A DNA stretch of 64,000 nucleotides from Acestrorhynchus altus (GCA_034509495.1 CM067522.1:13996668-14060667); one strand, 5' to 3'; positions 10,634-22,685 are shown, numbered from the stretch's first letter. Made by a program: numbers and translations. The notes: generated by a model from the letters alone, not told the origin.

Positions 10634-12450
10634 TAATCTTCCAATACCTATTTAGGTAATACCTATAAGGTATTAAACAATACCAACAGCTACCACATAC
10701 CTGTGTGATGTGAGGAGAGAGCGCCAATTACCCACCCAGACAGAGGGTGACCAATGGCACGAATCATGGTGCTAGCACATTAAACTGCAATGCCACACTG
10801 AGCCCCCAGTATGCTTCATATCTCACCTCTGCATCCTCTCCGAAGAACCTGTACTTGTAGCCACATTCCACACAGAGAATTGTGTCTTTGTATTGCTCCT
10901 TAATCTCCATGTATTGTTGTTCTAGGGGAGTGTAGATGCTTTTGGTTCTCCTGTTAGGACCTGCAGGTTCTGGGGGACTTTTCTTAGTAACACCGAAACC
11001 ACCACTACAAGCCTTAGCAAATTTGCTGAAGTCAACCCCCTGAAAAAAACAAANATATATATATATATAATTTTTTTTTTTTTTTTTTTTTATTATTATT
11101 TTTTTTTTTTTTTACTGTCCACAATATTACAGTGTAATTTATATGATAAACAGCTGTAATTGTATGTGGTAGAAGTTTACACTGTAATGCCTTACACAGA
11201 AACGGGCTGTCAAAGCTGAGAACAATTTATCTAAACTGAAGCAAGAAGTCCAGCACCTACAGGTTTGATTTTCATTGTTTTGACCTATGAGCTACATATT
11301 GCACTGCAACTGTTTCCATTAAGGTTTTTTATTAATATCAGGATAATTTCCTTCCCTCAGAGCCAGCTAGAAGCATACAAATGTGATAATGAGCGACTTC
11401 GAGCAGGAGAAAGCGCTGCTTTAACCACAATGAGACACAATGCACATATGGCCTCAGAATACCTTAACAAAGCAGCCAGAGATGCAGAGACTTCCATTAA
11501 GTATGTTAAATTCATTACCAGCATGTTTTGATATAAAGTGTGGTAATGTCTGATATATAGAAATTATTTAATTATTACATCATCAAAAAATAGTTGCACC
11601 CAAAAGGACTCAACTTTTTGAAATGCACGACTACAATGGTGTTGTACCAGATGGACATAGAATCAATCCGAATTGCAGAGGGTTATCTTCAGTGACAAGT
11701 CCCTCTTTTGTGGAGACGACCACAAAATCTGTGTGTGGAGGCACCGTGGTCAGTGTCAAGATCAACAGTCCAGAAGGGCTGGTGTCAGGGTATGGTTTGC
11801 AATTTTGTACAGTGCCAGATCACCTTTGGTCTTTATTACAATCACTTTGACAGACCAATAGTACTTTAATGTGGTCCTGCAACCTATGGCCTTTTTCTGA
11901 AAACCTACTCCATTGTGGTGTTCCAACAGCACAAATGCTCATCCACACACTGCTGCCATCTCAAGAGCTCGCCTTGAAAATACAGATATTATGCCAAGGC
12001 CATTTGTATTGCCAACCTGTCCCCAAATGAAAATGAGGGATGCGGACACAATATCAAGTCCCCTGCCACCAAATCTGCAGGAACTGAGTGAGAATATTCA
12101 AGCTGGGATAGATTATCATAGGACACCATTTGGAATCTCTACAGCACAGTCAATAAATATATCAGTCCAAATGTTTAATCGTTTATTGTTGCTGGTAACC
12201 TTTTCCCTTCCTTCCCAATAGCATTGCAATCTGACACTTGCTTCTGGGTGCAACTATTTTATATGATTCTATATAGAAAATAAGTTTGTCATACATCAGT
12301 ACAATTTGAGAAAATGTGTTACTATAGAGAATTGTTTAACTATTGTGTTTTTTTCCTTTTTGCAGGCAATTGCTGACAGGAAGAGAGGCTGTGTTTCTTG
12401 TTTCACAGCTGCTGGGTTCCATAGATAAGATCACAGAGATTCCAGAATAA
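6514..12450 (+). CDS. entr1: ENTR1 (SDCCAG3), endosome-associated trafficking regulator 1
   Basis: ENTR1 is an endosomal, centrosomal and midbody protein acting in receptor trafficking, cytokinesis and ciliogenesis with PTPN13. Eight coding exons are in phase: 6514-6562, 7224-7330, 8520-8930, 9026-9099, 10420-10531, 11200-11262, 11361-11500, 12366-12450 (346 residues). Diagnostic parts are LNPFSFKEFIRSKN in exon 2, an acidic linker (exon 3, DEWTESYQPSAVEEAH), then a coiled coil from about residue 190 to 318 with VQSVEQNLQLMTKRAVKAEN and KLKQEVQHLQ. The C-terminus LLGSIDKITEIPE matches the family end. The start follows GAAATGTCC; the N-terminal exon is only 16 codons, and the protein is shorter than mammalian ENTR1 (about 435) because the long mammalian N-terminus is absent. 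Intron 5 carries a foreign msh3 exon and intron 7 a transposon relic. Confidence 0.94.
6645..6885. repeat. CA/TA-rich microsatellite cluster in entr1 intron 1
   Basis: Interrupted (CA)n, (ACAT)n and (TA)n tracts run through about 240 bases just downstream of the first coding exon. Long open frames seen here on both strands are low-complexity artefacts. Confidence 0.9.
7035..7092. repeat. V-SINE-like 3' tail
   Basis: TAAGTTGCTCTGGATAAGAG plus CATCAGCTAAATGCCATAAATGTAAATG resembles the conserved 3' domain of teleost V-SINEs. A related inverted piece is seen at about 9236-9290. Confidence 0.5.
7540..7945. mobile_element. Non-autonomous element, family R, in entr1 intron 2
   Basis: It is bounded by runs of ATATC/GATAT and ends CAATATATTGCCCAGCGCTAC. 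The body has a purine-rich stretch (GAGGAGGAGCTGAGAGCAGGAGGAGC). An inverted relative at 21601-21930 begins GATGGGTGATATTTATATC and ends GCCCAGCCCTAC; shorter relatives are at 18385-18570 and 39285-39445. No coding capacity is seen. Confidence 0.5.
9593..9775 (-). mobile_element. LINE reverse-transcriptase remnant in entr1 intron 4
   Basis: The minus-strand translation contains ISRLDCCNSLLVGLP, RPLQLIQN and SLHWL, the C-terminal reverse-transcriptase signature common to fish L2/CR1-type LINEs. It is cut off on both sides and broken, and has no function. Related non-coding sequence occurs at about 39470-39660. Confidence 0.7.
9950..10060. repeat. SINE fragment
   Basis: GGTGGCTGGCTTCACATGTAT and CTTGTTTTCACCCTCCTAGTGTTGGG match the tail of the longer SINE at 61148-61420 in this window. 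Confidence 0.45.
10543..10631. repeat. (GT)n(AT)n microsatellite in entr1 intron 5
   Basis: A GT run passes directly into a long AT run. It forms the left border of the segment holding the foreign msh3 exon. Confidence 0.95.
10690..10812 (-). repeat. SINE copy next to the msh3 exon
   Basis: On the minus strand it reads GGGGCTCAGTGTGGCATTGC, then GCACCATGATTCGTGCCATTG and TAATTGGCGCTCTCTCCTCACATCAC. This matches the head and body of the SINEs at 49115 and 61148. Confidence 0.5.
10827..11039 (-). other. msh3: Isolated, intact msh3 exon, antisense inside entr1 intron 5
   Basis: On the minus strand a 213-base, 71-codon open exon lies between a strong acceptor (poly-T, TTTTTTTCAG, complement at 11040 onward) and a consensus donor (GAG then GTGAGA, complement at 10821-10826). 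Its translation starts GVDFSKFAKACSGGFG, continues RTKSIYTPLEQQYMEI and ends LCVECGYKYRFFGEDAE. That end is the start of the DNA-binding MutS I domain of MSH3, the MutSbeta mismatch-repair subunit. There is no stop, frameshift or splice damage, and no neighbouring msh3 exon is found in the window. The single N of the window is at 11054, 15 bases away, followed by AT and T runs. It is either a recent ectopic copy or an assembly chimera; it is antisense to entr1 and cannot be part of it. Confidence 0.88.
11054..11114. repeat. Ambiguous base followed by (AT)n and poly-T
   Basis: One N at 11054 is followed by an AT run and long T/ATT tracts. This is a hard-to-assemble junction immediately beside the msh3 exon. 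Confidence 0.95.
11587..12260 (+). mobile_element. Degenerate Tc1/mariner element in entr1 intron 7
   Basis: Perfect 16-base terminal inverted repeats are visible: AAAATAGTTGCACCCA at 11587-11602 and its reverse complement at 12245-12260. Between them broken reading frames on the plus strand keep Tc1 transposase pieces such as FSDKSLFCGDDHKICVWR and a QQ...H stretch near 11930, interrupted by stops and frameshifts. The element is short (674 bases) and dead. Confidence 0.8.
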
Positions 12451-15212
12451 TCGTTTGTGAAATGCCTTTGTTGAACTCATCTCAATCTCATTGTTTTTGC
12501 ACATAGTTACGTGCCTTAAACATACAAAAAAGGACAGTCATTACAATCAGAGTGATTGTAATTAGAGAATCAGAGTATATAATACTATGTTTAGACATAG
12601 TAAAACCATTTAAACCATTTTTAAATCGTTCCAATTTTAAATGGTTCCAAGTCTGGTGACGTGAAGGCTCACATGCAAGCTCTGAAATGCGGGCAGAGTC
12701 CTGTCCAATACTGATGCATCACTGTCATATGGTTCATTTCCCATGTAAGAGAGCATTCACTACGTACATGTACAGAAGTAAATGGGACTGCATCACTATT
12801 TCCAGATGATGACGTTCTGGCCATTTGCACTTTGGGGCTCCACCAAGATAATCTCAGTCCCTGATGAGCTGCACTTTTGATGGTGAATTTGAAAATTTGA
12901 CATTTCATTTTAATCTGAATCAATACTTAATGGTTTGCTTTTAACTGAATATCAGTGTGTACCTTTTTGTGTACATGCGGAGTATGTTTGTGTAATATGC
13001 ACTATAATAAAAGTCATTTATAGAAAGTAAAAACAGCACAAATAGACTTGCTCTGTCTAGATTGGTCAAGTTTATATCACCTACATTAATATTTACAGGG
13101 CATTTATGTTCTTTTTTCATGTATTAATAACTTTAAATAACAAAAGTGGGAATAATGTTATTCACTAAAAAACATTTGCATGCAGGTTGCACTCCTATTT
13201 GACCAAAGAGTCATATAAACCATGTTGTAACATGTTGTGTTATAAATATATTGTGCCTTTCTGTACCCATTAATTTCACCTTATATATCTCTTTGATTTA
13301 ATTGCACATTGCTGTACTGCTTTATTATCAAAGATGAGTAGAATTAATTTGTTACTAATCAGATATTTAGATTTTATATACAGATTTTTGTATTGCCTTA
13401 TTGACTGATGAATAAATGCATGAAATTTTAATGTGCACCAGAGATTTACTACTTGGAATTTAGTACTTGCACATAATTTGGAATGAATGATCTGTTTATA
13501 GTGTATTGAAAGAAATTGGCTTTTATTTTGAAATAAAAACCCACGTCTTTCCCCGCATAATTTTGTGGAAATTAAGTGCTTAATGATTTTTTATGAAATG
13601 CTGTAATAAATGTATGTTATGTAATAGGTGTCAGAGATGCATATTTATAACTTTTACATTTTCCTGCATTACAGAGGTGTAGAGTTGGTCTTGTGGGAAA
13701 TATGCTAAACCTTTTGTCTTTTGTTAATTGACTCTATGAATGCACAAAAATACCAACACTAGAGAACAGGATGCTTTGGATTAAAAGATAAGGACAAGGA
13801 CTTCAGACACTTCTAAAGAAACAGCATTGGTCTGTTTTTCTGTACCTTACACTTATGTATAGTCTGCCAAAAAAATAAAGTTATGCAATACTCATTTTTT
13901 AATTACTTCACATAATTTGTAAATACAAATGAAAAATTTTCAAGATAAATTTCAAATTCACTATATAATCCAGAACTAACTGGCTACCTACAGGTAGAGA
14001 AATGTTATAGTGAATTAAGTAAATTTATACTTGTGGAATGAAATTGGAATGTATTATATGCATATGTTAAATTCAGAACATAAAAGGTGACAGATTAAGT
14101 AAATACTGTCAGGAGAGAAAGACAAGATTTTTTTAAAAATCAGAGCAAAGAAATAAATGTTTAGCATTAGAGAAGGACTTTATAGACTTTAACAAAGACA
14201 CAGAACATGTCTACATTTTGTACCTTACACTTGTATATAATAATTTGCCAAATTAATAAAGTTATATAATTTTTTTTTTTTTTTTTTGTAAAAACAAAAT
14301 ATTTACAAGATAAGTTTGAATTTTACTATATAATATCCTGGGCTAATTCTCTGCGTGCAAGGACAGAATTATAGTTCTTTAATATTAGTCATAGTGAATG
14401 AAATTTATTTTTGTGGAATGGTGGCTTTTATTTTGAAATGCGCATTCACGGCTTACGCATATTGTTCCCCGACGCATAATGAACGTTACGGTAGCGCGGA
14501 TTTTTAAGGTTGGTATATATTGACTTCAGAAATATGTGGGAATAAACGTAAAGTGTTATTTGTGATTGGAGGCAGAAAAACCTCGTATTTTACTGCTGTT
14601 TGAGACACTTTTGTGTGGTTTACGGAGCTGTAGAGTTGCACTCTGGGAAATATGCTAACTAGCTGCCTGCAGTTTCAGATGTTCGCTGTAGATTTAGAAG
14701 ATTTTATGTTTATTTAACTACATTTTGGACAGTTTTTTTTTGTAAAACAGAAATGCAGAGCCCGCGTAAGATATAGCTACATACTAAAGAAAACATCGTA
14801 GGTACGACTGATCTGTATTATGTGATGTTGTCCTGCAGTCCTGTATTGTTTCCTGTTTTATATTCGTATTAAGGTTTTAAGTTGGATTACTTAGTATACA
14901 AGATTCATGGCCTTCAACAAATGAGACAACCAAAGTCCTGTGGTGGATTTCACCCATGTCTGTTTGCTTCTTATTTTGTTGCTACATCACTGTTTCTCAA
15001 CCCTGGTCCTGGAGGCACCCCTACTCCTACCCTGCACATTTGAGGTTTCCCTGCTCCCAACACACCTGACTCAACTAATCAGCTCATTAACAAACCCTCC
15101 ACTGAAGCTAAACTGAAGCTAAAACATGTAGGGCAGGGGGTGCCTCCAGGACCAGGGTTGAGAAACACTGATCTTCATTACCTGCATGTAATTTAATGCA
15201 TTTCTCCTGCAG
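12451..15212. other. entr1 3' UTR, spacer, and snapc4 5' non-coding region
   Basis: An AATAAA signal at 13006-13011 is a plausible entr1 polyadenylation site. From about 13490 to 14700 there are degenerate tandem duplications (described under findings). A non-coding snapc4 first exon probably ends at about 14801, where CATCGTAG is followed by GTACGA. The CpG-containing stretch 14445-14515 is the likely snapc4 promoter. No further gene is seen. Confidence 0.5.
14988..15170. mobile_element. hAT-type MITE with long terminal inverted repeats (family M)
   Basis: The left end GTTTCTCAACCCTGGTCCTG and the following GAGGCACCCC are mirrored at the right end (GGGGTGCCTCCAGGACCAGG plus GTTGAGAAACACTG), so about 34 bases of inverted repeat are nearly perfect. 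Internal sequence has CCAACACACCTGACTCA and AGCTCATTAAC. It ends only about 40 bases before the acceptor of the first coding exon of snapc4. Other copies or halves are at 6058-6243, 16797-16858, 26117-26245 and 46307-46480. Confidence 0.75.
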
Positions 15213-15231
15213 AGTGTATGCATATGTAAAG

Positions 15232-18200
15232 ATGGCAACACCACAAGACCTACTGGCACAAAGGAACAAAATACAGAGGCAGATTTTGGAGCTGGAGAGC
15301 ACTCTGGGTGCAGACAGTAGTATTGTAGACTTGCTCTCATCATCCAGTGGCAGTGGTGAGTCCACAAAGCTGCATAGATATTAATGACTGTTGGACAGCT
15401 TTGTAAACTCCTTTTCACTTCTGATGCACATTCTTCTTTTTGCTGACAGATGAAGAGTCTGATGACAGTGGACATGCAGGGCAGGAAGTGGTATGGCCCA
15501 TATCCTACATCTTCTGTATCCTAGCCAGTGCTTCTCTGAATGATTAGACAAGCTGTGTGTATTTCAGCAATGGGTATAGCTTAAAATGCATTAATCAGAA
15601 GGAGGGTCCACAAATATTTGCACATATAGTGAATCTGAGTAATCTCTATAGTTCCAACCAACCAAGTTAATGTTTCCTCAGCCTAGAAGGTACCCTAAAA
15701 AGTAGCTACCCCATCCTTCCCCTCTAACTGTCTCCACAGTGACTGATCAGGCCATCCACACAGAATACATGTAATTTGCTTTCTGTCCAAGGAATGAGTC
15801 ACATACTGATGTACTAGGCTAATACTTGCTTGGGCCCCAAACATTGCTGCTTGCAGCTAAATTTCATGTTGTTTTTTATTATTTTTGTTTTTATATACCA
15901 AAACCATTACATTTTATATTACCATCTGTATACAATAACAAAAGAAATAATGCACCAAGGAGTTGTTGGCTTACAATATTATAGCAAAAGCATGAGTTTA
16001 TTGGAGAAAACTGTACAAGCAAAAGGGGGCTCTAGTATTAGATAATATTAGAGTTGTGTATGTAGGCACACTGGTTCCATATGGCATCCTGCAGCACATT
16101 TGTCCACAAAGGAAGTGGTGGAAACATTCCTGGGAAAACTCTTATGTGTGGATGAGCTGAAAAATGCCCTGCCACGAGAGGCAACACATATCCACAGAAT
16201 GTCCTGCATATATTGCTGAGCTGTTTGTGTCCCTTGTATTACTTGGGGGAACGGACTGTTGTATGTGATGGCTCCCGAGACCATCACACTAGCAGTTGGG
16301 CCAGTGTGTTGCTCCACACTAAGGGCCGGATTGAAGCACTCACCATGAGGCCTTCATACATCATACAAACCCGACCGTTGTCGGATCCAAAACAGAACTT
16401 GGTTTTGTTATTAAGATGATATGGTTTCAGTCCATAGTAGTCCAGGTTTCTCATTCTTGAAACCACAGTAAATTAAGGTGACTGTGACTGTGGCTTGGCC
16501 AGAACGGCCTAGATTGCTGGTGATTTGTCAGAATGTCCATCCTACTTGTCTCAGTCCAATGACACTCCCTCTTAAAGCCTGTCAACTGGGCAAAATGTCC
16601 CAGTTGGGACATGGGGGAAGAAAATACCTGCAATCAGTAACATATCAGGCTGAGACATAACTGCATGCTGAGTTGTGCAGCAGTCTGATACTTTTTTGTT
16701 CAGTGGGTTTATATGAATTCATTTGGTTTTGTGACATCACAAAACCAGTTAAAAACAAGGTGTTTGGCCTTCCCTGTTTTAACATCCTTACTGCAACTCT
16801 GAAGCAGCTAAAATATGCAGGTCAGGGGGTCTCCAGGACCAGGGTTGAGAAACACTCATGTACATCCTTTGTAATGTTTCAACACTTTATTTTCCTGTTA
16901 TTTTCAGGCACCAGAAAACCTTGAGGCAAGGCGTCAGCAAATCCAGAGGGAGATTGAAGCACTGGAGAAAACACTTGGTAGTGATGGAGCATTGGTAGAA
17001 GTTTTGACAGGTAAACCTGTGCAATATTTTGAAATCTGGACGTCTTGAAAGTATAAGAAATCACCACTCATTGTAGCCTTGGGTGGGAACTAGTTGCTTT
17101 ATCTAGAAATGCTAAACTTCTGTTTTCTCACCATCAAACAGATAGTGAACGTGGCACTGATAGCCATGCCAGTTCTGTAAGTATGTTCTATATATTCTGT
17201 AGGCTGAAGATCATTTGTGGCTCTTCTGCAATTTGATAACACCTTATAAATTTTGATTAGTTTCATTTTCTGACTGATTAGAGTGACAGCGATAGTGATG
17301 GCGATGAGTTGGATCTTCCTGAAAATGTGGAGACTTGTCTGCAAATGAATTTAGTCTATCAGGAGGTGCTGAAAGAAAAACTATCTGAGTTGGAGCGCCT
17401 CCTTCAAGAAAACCAGCATCAGCAGGTAGGTTAGATTCATATGAATGACAGGGTTTTATATTTAACGTGTGTTTAGGTTTAAAAGGCTGTCTGCTCTCTT
17501 GTTCACAGAAAGAGATTGAAGCCCAGCTTGCTGTTCCTGCACCCTCTACTCAAGGGCTGCCTCACCTGAAACTGTTCCTTGGCACTTTTATGAAGCCATA
17601 CTTTAAAGACAAGCTCACTGGTCTGGTAGGAGTTCCTAACTATTTATAAGTAATGAAATGAAGAAAGTAATGAAGTGAAAGTACACCATTTAGACAAAAA
17701 TATCGGGACACCTGTTCCCAATTGTTATTTTTTTTCTATTTCTATTTTCTATTATTATTTTCTGAAAGCAGGGCTGTTAAAAAATACTAACCTGCCTTTG
17801 TAGGAATAACTGTTTCCAGTGTCCAGATTAGGCTTTTACAGCTTAGAGTTTATCCCAAAAGTGCTGAATTGAGTACTATCTTTCCATACATCTCAGGTCC
17901 ACTGCTCCACAGCTCAATGCTGGGGGACTTTAAACCCCTCTTTCCCACATCTGGAATTAAAGTTAACATAGCACCAGGTCTGTCTGCTCCAGAGGGTTCT
18001 ATTCTATTCAGAACTTCTCTAAAGGAATTAGACAGACTGTGTGTGCATTTGCACATTTGTGTCAGCATAGAGTGCAATTTAAAGAAGCTGCATGCATTCA
18101 CTGAAATGGGTGTCCACAAATATTTGGTCAGTAATAGTGTAATAACTGAGTAACAGAACCACTATGGAACTTGTTAGAGCCTCTAGCATTCTTCAGCATA

Positions 18201-21200
18201 TAGAAGCTACATTAATTTATACTCTATTCTTGTGTTTTTGGAACCTTTTAGTCAAAAATAATACTAATCTTGAAAGTCAGAAGTGTAATTGGTGAAAAAA
18301 GATCACAGATTCTCTTATCAATAAAATAGGGGGGTGGTTAATGTAGTGGGTACCAATACCATCTTTCCAAATAGGGCTGTAGCCGAAATGCATCCCTATT
18401 AGTATTTGATGATACTAGTATATGCGCTTTATTTAGGACCACTCGTGAATTCGTCTTTATGATTCAGACACTCTGAGACACTTTTTTTTTTTTTTTTTTT
18501 TTTTGATATCCTGTTCTGTTTATATCCTGATATTGATGTAAACACTGATGTATTACCCAGCCCTACTATCCAGGTCTGTCTGTGTTTTTTTACTCTGTTT
18601 AAAGTTTAAAGGGTTGCATCATGAAGCACATGGCTGTATGCACATACAGTATATGCACATGTGCTCTTATGTGCAGCTAAACAACCATAAACCTGTTATT
18701 TGTCTCATTTAGGGTCCTCCAGCAAATGAAGAAACCAGGGAGAAGATGAGTCATGGGACCAGGTCCTCTGATGAAATGAAAATGAGAAGATGTATGTTGC
18801 TGGCTTTATTTGTCAGTATCTTTAACCCCTAAATGTATATGCATTTATCTTAAAGAATCATCTTGGTTGCTTTTATTTTGCTTTCAGGGGAGGCATGGCA
18901 GAAGACTTTGCTGATCAACTCAGTAGTTGCAGACACTATGAAACGCATGCTACAGCCTAAACTGTCCAAGTAGGTTTTAAAGAAGAAAGAAGTCAATTAT
19001 TTTTCCTGTATTGTTTCTTGACTGGACCACAAAATGATTTCCATTGGGCTTGTGATCATGGTTTTGTTTTTGTATCTTTGTAGGATGGATTACTTGACTG
19101 CAAAGCTGTCTAGAGCTAAAGAAGAGGACAAAGAAGAAATAAAAAAACAGATTGCTATTTTGGAGAAGAACATTGCAGAGATAAGGTTTGTATGATGGGT
19201 TTGTGATCTGTTGTTGCGTTCCCAGATAGCAATGAAGGTTTGGCCCACAGCTGAGCCAAAAGTGGCTCAGATTTGGCACAAATGTGTCTGCTATCTGGGG
19301 TTGTTTTATTTTTATATGACAGTTATTCTGTGAGCTGCAAGTCTGAATCACACCTGTGGGGGGCACATTTGTAATGGTAAACAGTGATTTAACCAGCTTT
19401 TTACTGGGAAGTAATCATTAAATTGCTAAAATGTTTTTCAGCTCCAGGAAGGAAGAGGAGCTGTATGGGAATCGCCATGACGATCACGATTGGGACAAAA
19501 TAGCAAATACTGATGTATGTCTTCTAATTAACGGCATGTTAATAACTCTACTTGTAACCAAACATTTATGCATAAGTTTCATACTAATTGTCATGAATGT
19601 AAATATAATAGTTTGAGGGTCTCCGGCAACCTGACGATTTGATGAGGTTCTGGCAAAATTATCTGCATCCCTCCATCAACAAATCAACATGGAAAGAGGA
19701 TGAGATTGAAAAGCTTTCTGAAGTAGCAGAAGAGTACAAATGCTGTCATTGGGACCAAATAGCAGAGGCTCTTGGGGTAAGAGGAAATAAGTGTGTGTTC
19801 ATCCTCTAAATGGCTGTTCGTATACAGTGTGTGATTCGTAACCTTACAGTCAGCTAAACAAAGCTGACTTTGAAATATTATTCTAGTAAAAGTTTCACTT
19901 GATGTACGTCAGGGGTGCACAGCTCTAGTTATGGAGGACCTACCAGTAGTTTAGTCACAGTAGAAATGATTTCATTCTAAATGATGAAAAATGTATAATG
20001 TATAAATGAAATGAGATGTATAAATGAAAATGATATCATAGGTTGGCACCGCAGGTAGTGCGTGGGTTCAGTCCCGCCTCCGTCACTGTCTGTGAGGGGT
20101 TTGTGTTCTTTCCACGTCTGCTCAGGTTTCCTCCTTCCTTCTAAAAATGTTAAATTGCCCCAAGTGTGTGTGTAAAGAGGTAAAGAGGTAAACTCATTAC
20201 ATGTAAAGTGAATACTTATGGCTGGTGAATACTTGCTAGTATGTCTTATAGCACATTAAAATCAGATATCCAGAATATTTCAAATAGAGTTTAAATAAAT
20301 TACTACTAATCAACCACTTTCAACATTTTAGGACAGTTTGCCTTTTTTATTAAATTATGGCCAAATTTTCACAATATTATTTGATTTTTTGAGAGGAACT
20401 AACATATGTGACACATTTATTCATATTTTAATGTATTTTTAATTGTAATGGAGCTAATGTAAAATTATCAATACTCTTAATTACTGTATAATGTCTTTCT
20501 AAGCACTCTTTTGCATTGTTTTATTTACAAAACTAAATGCTCATATGGGAAGCCATTCTGCATCCCATCTGTAGGGAACACATCTGCAATGGGTTTGACT
20601 GGTTTCATTGATTTGTATATTGTGAATAATTACATTTTGGTGCAAAAAGCAAGATAAATTATTTTAAAGCAGTGGAGGAAAAGTAAAATTAAAAAAGTAC
20701 CAACACCTTATTAAAACAGAGATTATTTTTATAAAGATAAAAATTATATATTATTTAATAATTCAGTGAAACTTTTTGGGTATGTATGCTTATTCATTCT
20801 TCATCACCGGTGAAATGGAACACAACTGGTGTTCAAGCCTCAAGTGGAACTGAGTGGAAAAAGTACTTATTTTAAACATCTTACTGATAGCATGTTTGCC
20901 AGTAACCCAACTTGTCATGTGGACGATACTGCTAGGTTTAGATATGAAGATGTCAGACTGTAATATTAAGATATTGTCTTAAATACTAATCACTGATGCT
21001 GTTTTTCGCTTTTCTAGACCAATAGGACAGCTTTCATGTGCTTCCAAGCGTACCAGCGTTACATTGCTAAAAGTTTCAGGAAGAGAGAGTGGACGAAGAA
21101 GGAGGACCAGGTCCTCCGTGACCTTGTGGATAGGATGAGAATTGGAAATTTCATACCGTACACTCAAAGTAATTCATTTACATTCAGTTTCTTGATTGGG

Positions 21201-22609
21201 CTTTATTACATGTCTGTGTAATTTGAATTGCCAGTAAGTTTTGAATCCATTTAAATGGACAGTATGAGGTTGCCATTAAGGTGCAGATCGACAATGCATT
21301 GTGTTTTATGTTTTCATTCTTCCTATCAGTGTATTCTGTTCTTTCCTGAATGAAGGCATATTGCGGTCTATATTGAAGTCCTTACTGTGGTTTTCGTTTT
21401 TCCAGTGTCTTATTTCATGGAGGGCCGTGATCATACCCAGCTCATGTACCGATGGACATGTGTTCTTGATCCCTCAATTAAGAAGGGCCCCTGGTCCAAA
21501 GAAGAGGATGAGGTATGATGGATTTTTTTAAAGCTCAAATAAGGGATTCATGGTTGCAGATATTGTCAGTGCTTTAAGAACTCTGAACAACTGCATGTTG
21601 GGGATGGGTGATATTTATATCAATATTGGTATATCAACAGAGCAAGATCTGAGTTTTAAATTTTTTAAATAGCATTCTGTTTTCTGCTCCCTTGCTCTGC
21701 TCCTCCCCCTGCTCTCAGCTCCTCTTCTACTCTGTTCCCATCAGCCCCTATTCATGCTCTTACAAAGAAATGAAGATCTTATTTCAATATGTTTAAATAT
21801 TTCATAGGGTGTTCTAATTTTGTTACATTGTGTTTTTCACACCATATATGGTATTGTATATCATATATCACCATTTAGCTAAAATATATCAGGATATGAT
21901 TTGTTGCCCGTATTGCCCAGCCCTACTGTATGTAGTCCTGTTTGATTGGATATAGTGCAGCAAATGTGTAATGAAAATCACTGTACATGGAAGCATGGAA
22001 TAGTGCTTGAATAACAGTTTTTAAGATTCTTCTGCTAATATAGCATTTTGTCTGCATGTCAAAATATCATTAATATTGTGTATTGTGAAAGTGTCTTTAA
22101 ATATTGATATATTTTTATCCGCCACCCCAGTTGCATAAACCTTTCACACAAGTAAATGTGTACTTTTTCTTATTATTTCATACAATAATGTTAATGTCCA
22201 TTGAAGTCAATTAAAGCTTTGTTCTTATTGCAGTTGCTATTGAAAGCTGTGGAGAAGTATGGGCCCAAGGAGTGGTGGAAAATCAGAATGGAGGTGCCAG
22301 GCAGGACAGACAATTCTTGCCGGGACAGGTGTGTTGATATCCTCCTCCTGCAGTGTGGTGTATGAATTCATCGATCAGCCATAACATTAGTAGTACTTGC
22401 CTAATATTGAGTACATCCCCCTTATCCTGCCACAACATTTGAGACATGGACTTGATAAGACCTATAAGGACATACTTTGGTATCTGGAACATCTGGTAAG
22501 CACAGCAGATCCTAAGTCCTGTAAGTTGTGAGGTGGGGGTCCAGGGATCACATCAGTGAGTTTTTAAACCTGTCAGCATATCAAATGATGGATTTTGTTT
22601 TGCAAATGG

Positions 22610-22685
<76 letters not shown>

